DNA of 64,000 nt from Gentiana macrophylla. Lineage: Eukaryota; Streptophyta; Magnoliopsida; Gentianales; Gentianaceae. Positions 1 through 10,087 of the stretch are shown piece after piece. The stretch spans positions 28,989,977 through 29,053,976 of the forward strand of contig CM047809.1 in NCBI GenBank assembly GCA_026214975.1, read 5' to 3'. Each line of letters starts with the position of its first letter. Position 1 is the stretch's first letter. Made by a program: the position numbers and the translations under genes. Under the pieces are notes generated by a model, which had not been told where the DNA came from, ran no database searches, and saw only the letters and a program-made list of their open reading frames with translations.

Positions 1-191
1 ATGTTGTTGGTTGAAATTAAGTGAAAGGTTAGTAACGGAACGGCGAAAACCGCCACGAAATGGTTGATTCCGGCACATTGATCAAGGGTGAAGATTTTCC
101 ACCATTTTACTGAACCATATGCAAGAATCATAGCTACATATAGTGGAACTACAGCTGCTAGAACATCATATATATCTTTTCCTGTAATCAT
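1..191 (-). CDS. PIN2: PIN-family auxin efflux carrier, N-terminal part (PIN2-like), runs off the window
   Basis: Reading the minus strand from the ATG at 191 gives 63 uninterrupted codons that leave the window at position 1. The protein starts [13 protein letters not shown] and contains [20 protein letters not shown], then [17 protein letters not shown] and ISTNN. This is the conserved start of plasma-membrane PIN auxin exporters, covering the first two membrane helices (roughly residues 8-27 and 40-58). The opening MITGKD fits PIN2 better than PIN1 or PIN3, from memory of the family. Some positions that are nearly fixed in the family differ here: FTLDQC for FTPDQC, GINHF for GINRF, and LLTFHL for LLSFHF. 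This could be a diverged paralog. The ATG has a purine at -3. No stop or frameshift is seen. The rest of exon 1 lies outside the window, so intactness is unknown. A chromovirus LTR begins about 205 bp upstream. Confidence 0.85.
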   Translation of the reverse strand, partial: MITGKDIYDVLAAVVPLYVAMILAYGSVKWWKIFTLDQCAGINHFVAVFAVPLLTFHLISTNN

Positions 192-395
192 TTCTGCTTC
201 AAAAAAAGAAAAAAAAGGTTTGAATCTTTGGGTATTGGGCTTCAAAATGCAGGACAAATTTGTGTAATGATCTGTATTATAAATTGAGAGTATAGGTTTA
301 CTTTTGTGTGCATTAATTGTAAGGTGTACGGTTGTAGCAAAATAATGTAAAGTTGGATTGAATTGGAACGCTAAGTAAACAGGGGACAATCAGAA
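192..395 (-). promoter_or_regulatory. remaining proximal 5' region of the PIN gene
   Basis: This is the only non-transposon DNA between the PIN start codon and the chromovirus LTR starting at 396. It is AT-rich, with a purine-rich tract in plus orientation just upstream of the ATG (202-220). A TATA-like stretch (minus TTTATAATAC, about 277-286) lies about 90 bp upstream of the ATG. No other element is clear. Whether the transcription start lies here or inside the LTR cannot be told from sequence. Confidence 0.4.
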
Positions 396-2309
396 TGTCC
401 CGCTCCTGATATCTTAGAACTTTTATCCAGAAAAAGAACGTTCAAGACGTATAACATTAAATAAATCTAATATTATACGTCAGCCTCTACGTTGTCGTAT
501 CAAAATAAAACAAACGGAAGCTAAAAAGACTCGGGTAAAAACATAAATGCTACTAAGAATAGAAATTAACCATACTAAAGATGGATAGTTAAATTACAAC
601 GATGAAAAACCCAAAGACTTACACAATACGAGCTCTTAAAAGTACAAAAATAACTTACAAAAGTCTAGGAGTAAAAGAACAACAAATCTAGTACAGCCCT
701 TACGAAAAAGAAAATAAACTAAAAGCATCTTCAAGGCAAAGAACGCCATCAAGCCGTCAACTACTTTTGGTCAACATGTTCGTCTTCTCACCCCGCAATG
801 CTTACAAAAGAAATGCAATGGAGTTAAGTACAAAGTACTTAGTAATGTGAAAGCTAATGAATTACTAAGTTCTACAACAAAAGGTTCTTTTTATTATTAT
901 TATGTTATCTTTACGAGAGATCGACTCAATCTAGGATTAACTCCATGTCCATCAACATGTCATTACTATACGTTTCTATCTTAACTTATCTTGGTTACGT
1001 CATCAATCAAGGGCACTATGCATGATGTGTATCCATCACGAGATATACTTGCCAACTACGGTGATAGCACTGATAGTCCCGGGATCTCCCCGGTATGCAT
1101 ATACGTTCGATGAATTTCCTCCACTACCCTTCAGTCTTTTGAGCCAGTAGCGTTGTTAACCTTTTATGAACGTATCACATCGCCGATATGAATTGGTGCC
1201 TAACCGAGAATATGTGACGTTTTATCTTTTACTACCACGTATGTAACTTTATTGTGTATTAACTAGCCACCTAAGTGTTTTCAAATAAGCTCCCTCACAT
1301 ACACTACTCTCTTTCCTAGACCACTAGACACGGACTAACAATTACACAGACATTGATGAACTCTAGTTCATCAAAGCACAAGCCCTTTCATTCTCTTCCG
1401 ACGGATCCGAACTTCAACTCCCTTTAAGAGTACATTCGGTGCAGAAACTAATCGAATCGGAAGCTTGTTAAGGTTTAATTAATGTGATAAGACCAAAGGA
1501 TTACATATCTTAAAACACAATTATCACCAAACAACACCAAAACTCACCGGAACTCAACCTATCATTATAAAACTACAATTATTCATTAGGAAGAGCCTCT
1601 TACCTTAATTTCCAAAAAAACCAATCCAAAAACCTTCAAGAAAACGCTGAACTTCTAAGCCTTTAACTTGTAACCTAATTAAACAACAAGTAAATCTAAA
1701 AATCCTATCTTTTCTGAAAAAACCCGAATTGAAAAAGTGTGTAAAACTGAATATTACCTGAATAAATGATGTGAACTTATTTTTAGAATGATCTACGCTC
1801 CAAGACGATCATTTTGACTACTAATGGCTGAAAAACAGAGCTACGGATTAAAAGATACAAATTTTTGAAGAAACGAACTCGACGATTACGAAAAACTATG
1901 GCTAAACTGAAAACTTACGGAATAAGGATATTTTACTTTCCAAAGTTGCGTCTCGTCGCGGTGATCACTTTCCCTCCTGCGGCATTTTGAACAAATGAAC
2001 GGATTGACAACACGGTTAAAGATTACGTTCTCCCTTTTTTTTTTAAACTTGCATCAGTCGACCCTCTCTGTTGCTGCCGTTTGATCTCTTTTTTTCTTTT
2101 TTTTTTCAGAATATGCGTGATGAATTATGAGGATTTTGGGGATTATTTCTTTTTATTTTATAGACATTTAATTAAATCCCTTAATTAAATAACTAAATCA
2201 TTTTAATTAAATTCTTTTTAATTAAATAAATAGGATAAATAATAATTAGGTCATAATGAAATTACCCATTTACTACTTTACCTCTTTCTCGAAAGGTCGG
2301 GATGTTACA
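396..2309 (-). repeat. 3' LTR of the chromovirus
   Basis: The LTR is 1,914 bp. On the plus strand it starts TGTCCCGCTCC and ends GATGTTACA. Its first 530 bp are repeated at 13973-14494. In the element's own orientation U5 faces the PIN gene, so LTR transcription would read towards PIN. It is AT-rich near its U3 end, with repeated TTAATTAAAT at about 2165-2230. Confidence 0.8.
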
Positions 2310-2310
2310 T

Positions 2311-2320
2311 TCCTCCCCTT
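2311..2320 (-). other. polypurine tract of the chromovirus
   Basis: Minus-strand AAGGGGAGGA lies directly against the 3' LTR edge. This is the expected position and composition of the plus-strand primer. The preceding AACTCCTCTT and the upstream FEDE-coding stretch are the usual 3' context of Tekay-type elements. Confidence 0.7.
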
Positions 2321-2329
2321 AAGAGGAGT

Positions 2330-2910
2330 TTCGTCCTCGAAACTCGAACGTAACTAGAAGGTACTTGAACTCGGACATTACAAAGCCGCCTCGCCCTCTA
2401 ACTCTCATGTCGTCTCTGCCGTTGTGTGATCAAGTTTCTCTGAACGAAGACTAATTGTACATCTTCGTTCTTAACTTTCTTCGTCTACCGTTCTAAAGTG
2501 CACTTGATTACTCTTCATAGTTCAAGATCTCTTCAACCACTTCAAGGTCCATGCTTGCTTCCATATCCAAGTCGGTTAAGCAATTTACTTATCTTTGACA
2601 CATGAAAGGACGTCTTTATATACGCTTCATCTTCAACTTCAGCTCTAACGGTCTTCTCCCTACACCTGCCCAACTCTTCTGCCTGTCTTGAACCATATTG
2701 AGGTTGCGATGACCCACTTCAATCTTCTCATTAGCTTGCTGTATTAACTCTGGTCCCGTATCCTGTCATCGCTCCACTTCATTCTAGAAAACTGGCGTTC
2801 GTCGCTTTTCTCGAGGTAGAGTTTCAAATGTTGACATCTGGATGTTGACATGGTAACTATTGTTGTATGCAACTCTTCTATCTCTATCTTCATGAAAGAT
2901 CATCAGTAGT
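2330..2910 (-). pseudogene. integrase C-terminus / chromodomain remnant of the chromovirus
   Basis: Translating the minus strand across several frameshifts and stops recovers recognisable pieces of a Tekay-type Pol end. One piece, around 2700-2830, reads GPELIQQANEKIEV then QDRQKSWA, matching the integrase stretch usually seen as GPELIQ..EKV..I..RL..AQDRQKSYAD. A second piece (about 2480-2560) reads EVVEEILNYEE, chromodomain-like. A third, at 2330-2350, encodes FEDE just before the polypurine tract. The catalytic core upstream is absent because the nested element and deletions take its place. It is non-functional. Confidence 0.6.
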
Positions 2911-2973
2911 ACTGTTCCAACTCTCTATGCATCTTGGTTGCTCCGGATGAACACAAGTGCTATCTTATGGCTT

Positions 2974-4682
2974 TGACAAGATCAAGTGATAATAAAATAC
3001 TTGACCACCATAAACCAATACTAGCAAGAGGACTAGGTCCATCGTAGTATAGCTATAGCGAATCAAGGTCGATCCCACAGGGAACCTTTTGTGAATCATT
3101 TATTTACAAACAATTAATCATTCATGCCGAGCAGACGAAGGCGGTCTACGACCAACAAACGACAAGAAAAGATAAAGGACACGACTCGACACAACACATA
3201 GCATACAAGTAATTAACCTCCCAATTACTATGTTATCGTTTGGATCTGTAGATTCTATATAACCAAGCTAGACTCGACAACTATTAATCCGATTCATATT
3301 TCTTTTATATTGGCTACGGAGTCATCCCCAAACTTGACTTAGTTCCGGTAGACACTGAGATCACCGTGCTACATTACGTGACTTCACCTTTTGGGTCTCC
3401 ATCTCATATAACTTGCACGCTTACAATACTAGGGATGCCGATATAAACCGTATTCCTCACCTAGGCAACATTCCTGTGGTTAGCGCATTCCTAAGTGATC
3501 GCATCGGCCTCTCGTCCCCATTAACACTAACTTCGTAGGTATCATGTTAATCTACGATTTACGTATAACTAGGTGCATGCAATTCCCGAATACTGTAATG
3601 CATCTAGATCTCACAAAAGTCCCGGAAGATCAATTCATGAGCCGACCTAGAGAGTCTATATTGGTATTTCCTAATAATACGCTAATTAAAACAGACGAGC
3701 AACGTAGCCGTAGCCATACCTACTAAGATAAGAAATTCTAGGTGGACAATCACACCATAAAGACGTGGCTAGATTGACGCGGTGAAAACCTAAATCTTAG
3801 CGTTTCTATATACGTAATGGATAAAATAGAGATTCATAAAGCAAAGCAATTATATAGATCTACTAAAAACACGGTTGTCGTTCAGATCAAAGTCATACAC
3901 AGGTCACCAGATCTCGACGTGGGCGTGTGGATCCTTATAGACGAGGAATCCCCACTGCCTCACATCGTATCCTTAGATCTACATCGTTTGACAAAGAACG
4001 AACAACCTCAAACTGTAAACAATAATTGGGGGGGACTTAATTACAAAGAACAAAGAACAAATAAATACAAGAACTCACATAATTGCTGCTGAACTTGTAT
4101 TAAAACTGCTCTGAGAAACTGAGAATTTGTGTTATGAAAAAAAGTGATGTAAAGTGTTATGAATAACTAAGTATATATAGGCTTGGAAAATCGACTTAGG
4201 ATAAACTCCAGCCGACCTAATTTACTTTTCCTAAACCCTAAAGGAGATTGAAAACGTGTCGATATAACTCCGTGATGATCCTCAGCCTCGCCTCTCAACT
4301 CGCTCCCCAATGAGCCCTCTACTTACGCCCACGAGTCGATCCGCCTTCGATTGGCTCGGGCTTTTCTTGTTCCTTACTCCACTTTTCGTGTCGCTTCGGT
4401 ATTTATCTTTAATGCAAATGATCGATTCGCCCGATTTATCTTGAGATTTACTTCCTTCATTGGTAGATATCCTCCGATTCACCGTAATCTATAAAATCAA
4501 TAATTATCACACAGTAAATCATATTTAAATAATAAAAATAGATAAATACCAAATTATATTTTATAAATCACATAACATTAAATAAACATTATAAACATGT
4601 GATTTAATATAAAATATATATTATTAACCTCGATTTAAGGATAACGTTGATGACTTTTACGGGTATAATTCGATCGTCATCA
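2974..4682 (-). repeat. 3' LTR of the nested Athila/Tat-like element
   Basis: The LTR is 1,709 bp, starting TGACAAGATC and ending GTCATCA on the plus strand. A TATA box (minus CTATATATAC) lies near 4170-4180. Upstream of it in element sense, at 4278-4360, are repeated short CG-containing phrases (CGCCTC, GGCTC). The U5 block with tRNA-Asp complementarity is at 3021-3086. Confidence 0.85.
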
Positions 4683-5624
4683 ACTACTTCACTTAGACTT
4701 TGATCGTCCCGAACAAAGCATCGATAAGTCATTCCCAAGAAAACATTTTCCATGGTCAAATCATACTTACGCAAGAAACTCGAGTCAACTCATACCACCA
4801 TGCTCATAAGGTATCCATTATTCACTACTCGCTATGAATCAAGTGATGTGTGCATGTGCATTCGCTTTATATATTCGTGGCAAGATTAAAATTCATGCTA
4901 ACTTTGCAGTCTTAACCTACCAACATCAGCATTCCCACTTCTTAAGCCTCGCAATGGGTAAAGACATGGTGCAATAAGCAAGAGCGTTATCCAAAAGGTT
5001 TTTGGACTCGGAGACCGAGAAATATTCAAAGCCTCTTAAAAAGTTGAATTTCTACGCATTTTCATAATTTCAAGCATTAACACCTCTCAAGAAAGACACT
5101 TGCTTTAAAAGTAAAGTATGCATTGCAAGAATCCCCCTCTCACGGATTAGTCAATAGCGTGAATATTACCACAAGCTCGGGGCTACTTTGGTAATGTTAC
5201 TACAAGCCCAGTGTTTAACGCATTGTTAAACCACAGATAATTCTCAAACTTATTACTCCGCTTTGATGGCTAGAAGATAGTAATACACCAGCAGATAAAT
5301 ATCGACACTAAGTCTACATAACCAATCATCTACGCAATGTACACATAATTTCTTCTGGCTTATTATAATTGTATGCGGTAACATCGATTCAAAGATTGAG
5401 TAATCGAATAATAAATAACTACTTGCAACAGTCGGCATGAATATCCTTAAATTTTCATTCACATAAGTATAAAATGATCATGTACTCATGCAACTTGGTT
5501 CCTTTCCTATCAATTCCATGTTTTAGAACTCACAATTCTAAGGGTACGAGATAATTAATTTTGGCTTTTGTTCAATTCTTTCAATTTTTCACCTTTTCAT
5601 TTAATTTTCAATTATAGCACATCA

Positions 5625-5665
5625 TAGCTAAGTCTCCTACCCCACTTAAACTTGGCATTGTCCCC
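5625..5665 (-). other. conserved Athila/Tat 3'-interior motif
   Basis: The minus strand reads GGGGACAATGCCAAG followed by TTTAAGTGGGGTAGG. I know this phrase, usually ending AAGTGTGGGGG, from the non-coding part downstream of pol in many Athila/Tat elements. A second copy of the motif type, in another element, is at 29543-29570 on the plus strand. Together with the primer-binding site it supports the lineage call for an element that has lost all coding sequence. Confidence 0.5.
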
Positions 5666-8375
5666 AATGACAAAGAAAATGAGAATTTAAGAAGAAGACT
5701 TAGCTCGAAAACGCTCGTGATGCAAACATCGGAGTAATTCAAGCACGCCGTGGAGAAGCAAATGAAAACTGCTTTAAGCAAACCAAACAGAAACTCCACG
5801 AAATCAGTAATAATACATGTCAATGGAAGTTATAAAATAATGTGGCAGTAATTAGATGTAAAATGTCCAAAAACAAATTAAGCCACTTTATTTTATACAA
5901 CCAATGACAAGGAAAACCAAAGATTTTTAAAATGACTCGTTCAGACACGAATTCTAAAATGAATAAGAAAAAGGATATATACAGACTCAAAAGAAAAATA
6001 CTAAATAGAAAGAAAAATAAACAATCAACAAAAGATTATAGTCTTCATCGATATCCTCCACCACAAAAATATTAATAAAACCGGGTGGAGAATACAAAGA
6101 TCAAAAAGCATTTCCCCATGTGTGAAAACACGAGATTTACTGGATTGATAAGGTATTTAATCCAGCGTAAAAGAGAAACTTGTTAAGGTATAACAGATTG
6201 GATGGGACCTATTGGTTAAAGAATTAATCAGATACTTCGCGCAGATGCTTCACGTTTTGATTGGATATCAACAACTTAGGGAGATGTAGCTGAGCCGCAA
6301 AATTACTAATTACCCAATTTAGCACGTAGAAGTTCTCAACGTCACCAACAAGGTCGGATCGGTGGGATAGTATAGAACAAAACTCATCATCTAGAAATGC
6401 CGGAATAGGAGTAAAAGTGTGAAATTTAAAACTTCCGGTAGAAAAAGATAAGTTGTATTATGATCGGACCAAAAACTTTTAAAAATCTAGCTAGGGTCAG
6501 AGCTACACGTACCCCAGCTAAGATCATGAAAATCAGAATGAGGAAAGATAGTCATTAAAACTTAGCAATGTTCAAATTCCGCAACAAAAGGGTATCTTGT
6601 AAAGAAAATGGAAGTTGAGAGTATGATGGGTTTAGAAAAAGATAATGAAGGATGGTAAGAAAAGATAAAGGGTGGGTAAGACATTGTGATTATGGGTGGG
6701 TTGAAATTGGTTTAGAATATGGGTTTGGGTAGGTATTGGTGAAGGGATTGGGTTAGGGTGGGAGAGTGAAATAGATGGAAAGAAAGAGAGCGGATGAAAG
6801 AATGGTTAGAAATGTGAATTGTGAGGCAGATTGGTGAGAGAATAGAAAAGGTTGAAGGGTGGAAAGGTACAAAGGAAAGGATAAGGGTAGTTGCAGAACA
6901 AATTGCACACAACATTGGATTTTCACTCTGATCGCCATTCTAAAAAGTTTTGGGAGTTGACCAAAAAGCGTTCTCGTTCGCACCAATCATTCTCTGTTAC
7001 ATTTTCAGTAATTCTCAAGTTCTCTTAATGCTTCCATCTTAAGGTTCATTGCTAAATTTCCTTTTCTTTAGCAATTTCTCGACTCTTCTAAGAAACTCTA
7101 TTTCACGTGGCCTATATTGAGTAAAAAAGTTTTGCACATCCTTAGCCTAATGGCCATCGAAACACGGCAAAATAAAAAAGCTCAACATATGTCACATTAC
7201 TCTTATTTGACTCAAAGAAAACAAAACCTAAAATCCTAAAGAGAAATCCTACGGGGTTTAGAAGTAGTTCTGAGTTTTAAGTCCTCAGCTCGACTTTCCA
7301 AAATTTATCCTTGTTAGTTATCCTTCTTGGATCGCCAGATGTTGACCCCTTGAGCACTATATAAGGTGGGCTCAAATCGATTTATGGATTAATATCCTTC
7401 CCTTGGTTGTGAGACCTAAGAAACGACATTTATCCATACTATTTATACAAAGCTCTTACCTCGGCTCTCGCTTTTAGAACTAGTGAATTCTAAGAAGATT
7501 TAGTCCTAGGGACCTATTTTAATCACATCCTCTATAATGCTGCTTCATTATGCTCTCTCAAAACTCAACGTCTTCTTTGAATTGAGAATTCTTAAAAACT
7601 ACACAAATTGTTGCTCCCATGGCTGTAGGCTAATCTCATGCATATGACAATGAGATTTTGACAGAACTACGAGGAACTCTTTATTCACTCGCTTCTTCAA
7701 CTACTACATGTTTCTTTACACCATCTAGATGAGATGATTTGGGCCGTAACCTTAGACACTAATAAAATTAATCTTATAAACTCACTCCGGGCTATTATTC
7801 ATACCTGTGTTCATGTATAGGCTAACTTATGCTCAAAAACCAAAAGATAGTAAAACATAAGCAAAAAAGGTAGTACCTTGCCTTCAACATTATACCACGA
7901 AGAATTTAAGCCTTTAAATTTTTTTTCTTTCTTTCTTTTTTCTTTTCGGAGCCATCTTGGTGATTTAAAGGTATTGCTTACATCGCTTTTCCCATCGTAG
8001 ATTCGTAGCTCCACATGTTGTTGGGTTCTTTCCTCGCCATGAAAATTATCGACTCGGATTATTGTTCCCTGGTTTCCGCAAAAAGGAAGAAAACAAAAAC
8101 AAACAGACCGTAGAACGACTTTAACATGGTTTCCCATGTCGCTATCGTCACCTACGGATTAAACATACGGAGATAAATGTACACGCCAAGTCTCATAAAA
8201 CAGAACTGTGCTCGTTGGCGAGAGGCGCCTCATTGAGAGCGAAGACAAATGCTCCAAATTCGAATTTGTACACAGAGCGCATAACCAGAGGACTAAAAAA
8301 ACGTAAAAACAGACTTCTAAAATGTAAAACTTAACATGAATAAAAATTATTTATATATAAAATTGACAGTTGGTT

Positions 8376-8392
8376 CCCCGGCAATCGCGCCA
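8376..8392 (-). other. primer-binding site, tRNA-Asp type
   Basis: Minus TGGCGCGATTGCCGGGG lies 9 nt from the 5' LTR edge. It differs at two positions from TGGCGCCGTTGCCGGGG, the complement of the plant tRNA-Asp 3' end (from memory). It defines the element as minus-strand. Confidence 0.75.
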
Positions 8393-8401
8393 AAAACTTG
8401 A

Positions 8402-10087
8402 TGACAAGATCAAGTGATAAAAAAATACTTGACCACCATAAACAAATACTAGCAAGAGGACTAGGTCCATCGTAGTATAGCTATAGCGAATCAAGGTCGA
8501 TCGCACAGGGAACCAATTGTGGATCATTTATATACAAGCAATTAATCATTCATGACGAGCACACGAAGGCGGTCTACGACCAACAAACGACAAGAAAAGA
8601 TAAAGGACATGACTCGACACAACACATAACATACAAGTAATTAACCTCCCCAATTACTATGTTATCGTTTTGATCTAAAGATTCTATATAACTAAGCTGT
8701 AACTCGACAACTATTAATCCAATTCGTATTTCTTTTATATTGGCTACAGGAGTCATCCCCTAAACTTGACTTAGTTCCGGTAGACACTAGATCACCGTGC
8801 TACATTACGTGACTTCACCTTTTGGCTCTCCATCTCATATAACTTGCATGCTTACAATACTAGTGGATGCCCGATATTAACCGTATTCCTCACCTAGGCA
8901 ACATTCCCGTGGTTAGCGTACATCCTAAGTGATCGATCGAGTCTACATCCTATTAACACTAACTTCGTAGGTATCATGTTAATCTACGATTTACGATAAC
9001 TAGGTGCATGCAATTCCCGAATACGTGCAATGTATCTGTATCTCACTGAAAGTCCCGGAAGATCAATTCATGAGCCGACCTAGGAGTCCTATATTGGTAT
9101 TTCCTAATAATACGCTAATTAAAACAGACGAGCAACGTAGCCGTAGCCATACCTACTAAGATAAGAAATTTTAGGTGGACAATCACACCATAAAAACGTG
9201 GCTAGATTGACGCGGTGAAAACCTAAATCTTAGCGTTTCTATAAACGTAACGGATAAAATAGAGATTCATAAAGCAATTATATAGATCTACTAAAAACAC
9301 GGTTGTCGTTCAGATCAAAGTCATACGCAGGTCACCAGATCTCGACGTGGGCGTGTGGATCATTATAGACGAGGAATCCCCACTGCCTCACGTCGTATCC
9401 TTAGATCTACATCGTTTGACGAAGAACGAACAACCTCAAACGGTAAACAATATTTGGGGGGACTTAATTACAAAGAACAAAGAACAAAGAACAAATAAAT
9501 ACAAGAACTCACATAATTGCTAATGAACTTGTATTAAAACTGCTCTGAGAAACTGAGAATTTGTGTTATGAAAAAAAGTGATGTAAAGTGTTATGAATAA
9601 CTAAGTATATATAGGCTTGGAAAATCGACTTAGGATAAACTCCAAATTGACCTAATTTACGTTTCCTAAACCCTAAAGGAGATAGAAAATGTGTCGAGAT
9701 AACTCCGAGCCAATCCTCGCCGCCTCTCAACTCGCCTCCCAATGAGCCTCACTACCGCCAATGAGTCACCGCCTCGATTGGCTCACTGGCTTTTCTTGTT
9801 CCTTACTCCACTTTTCGTGCTGCTTCGGTATTTATCTTTAATGCAGTCTGATTCTGCTCCGATTTATCTTGAGATTTACTTCCTTCGTTGGTAGATATCC
9901 TCCGATTCACCGTAATCTATAAAATCAATAATTATCACACAGTAAATCGTATTTAAATAATAAAAATAGATAAATACCAAATTATATTCTATAAATCACA
10001 TAACATTAAATAAACATTATAAACATGTGAACCTCGATTTAAGGATAACGCTTGATGACTTTTACGGGTATAATTCGACCGTCATCA
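8402..10087 (-). repeat. 5' LTR of the nested Athila/Tat-like element
   Basis: The LTR is 1,686 bp, the partner of 2974-4682. The two differ by scattered substitutions and small indels, including loss of about 30 bp of an AT-rich stretch near 10025. The TATA box lies near 9605-9615 (minus) with CG-rich phrases at 9708-9790 upstream of it. The U5 block is at 8449-8514, directly before the primer-binding site. Confidence 0.85.
8449..8514 (-). other. U5 block with two tRNA-Asp-complementary stretches
   Basis: In element sense it contains GATCGACC (the fuller core GGGATCGA is intact in the sister LTR at 3021-3086) and, about 20 nt on, CTATACTAC. From memory, plant tRNA-Asp(GUC) carries GTAGTATAG near its 5' end and TTCGATCCC in its T-arm, which are the reverse complements. 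The block lies about 60-130 nt upstream of the primer-binding site. Relatives occur in eight other LTRs of this window. Confidence 0.55.

Larger units (their letters stand above)
2974..10087 (-). mobile_element. nested non-autonomous Athila/Tat-like LTR retrotransposon
   Basis: Two LTRs (2974-4682 and 8402-10087) flank a 3.7 kb interior (4683-8401). The LTRs are nearly identical apart from short indels and a 30-40 bp difference near the right end, so this insertion is much younger than its chromovirus host. The primer-binding site (8376-8392, minus) complements tRNA-Asp, placing it in the Athila/Tat group. The flanks give an imperfect target duplication (GGCTT at 2969-2973; AGCTT at 10089-10093). 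The interior shows no gag or pol domain in any frame, only short ORFs, so it would need enzymes from a relative. A Tat-type motif survives at 5625-5665. Confidence 0.8.

Noticed and set aside
7811..8137. Minus-strand ORF of 108 codons in the nested element
   Set aside because: No match to gag or pol motifs; lies in the leader just after the primer site where such elements are non-coding.
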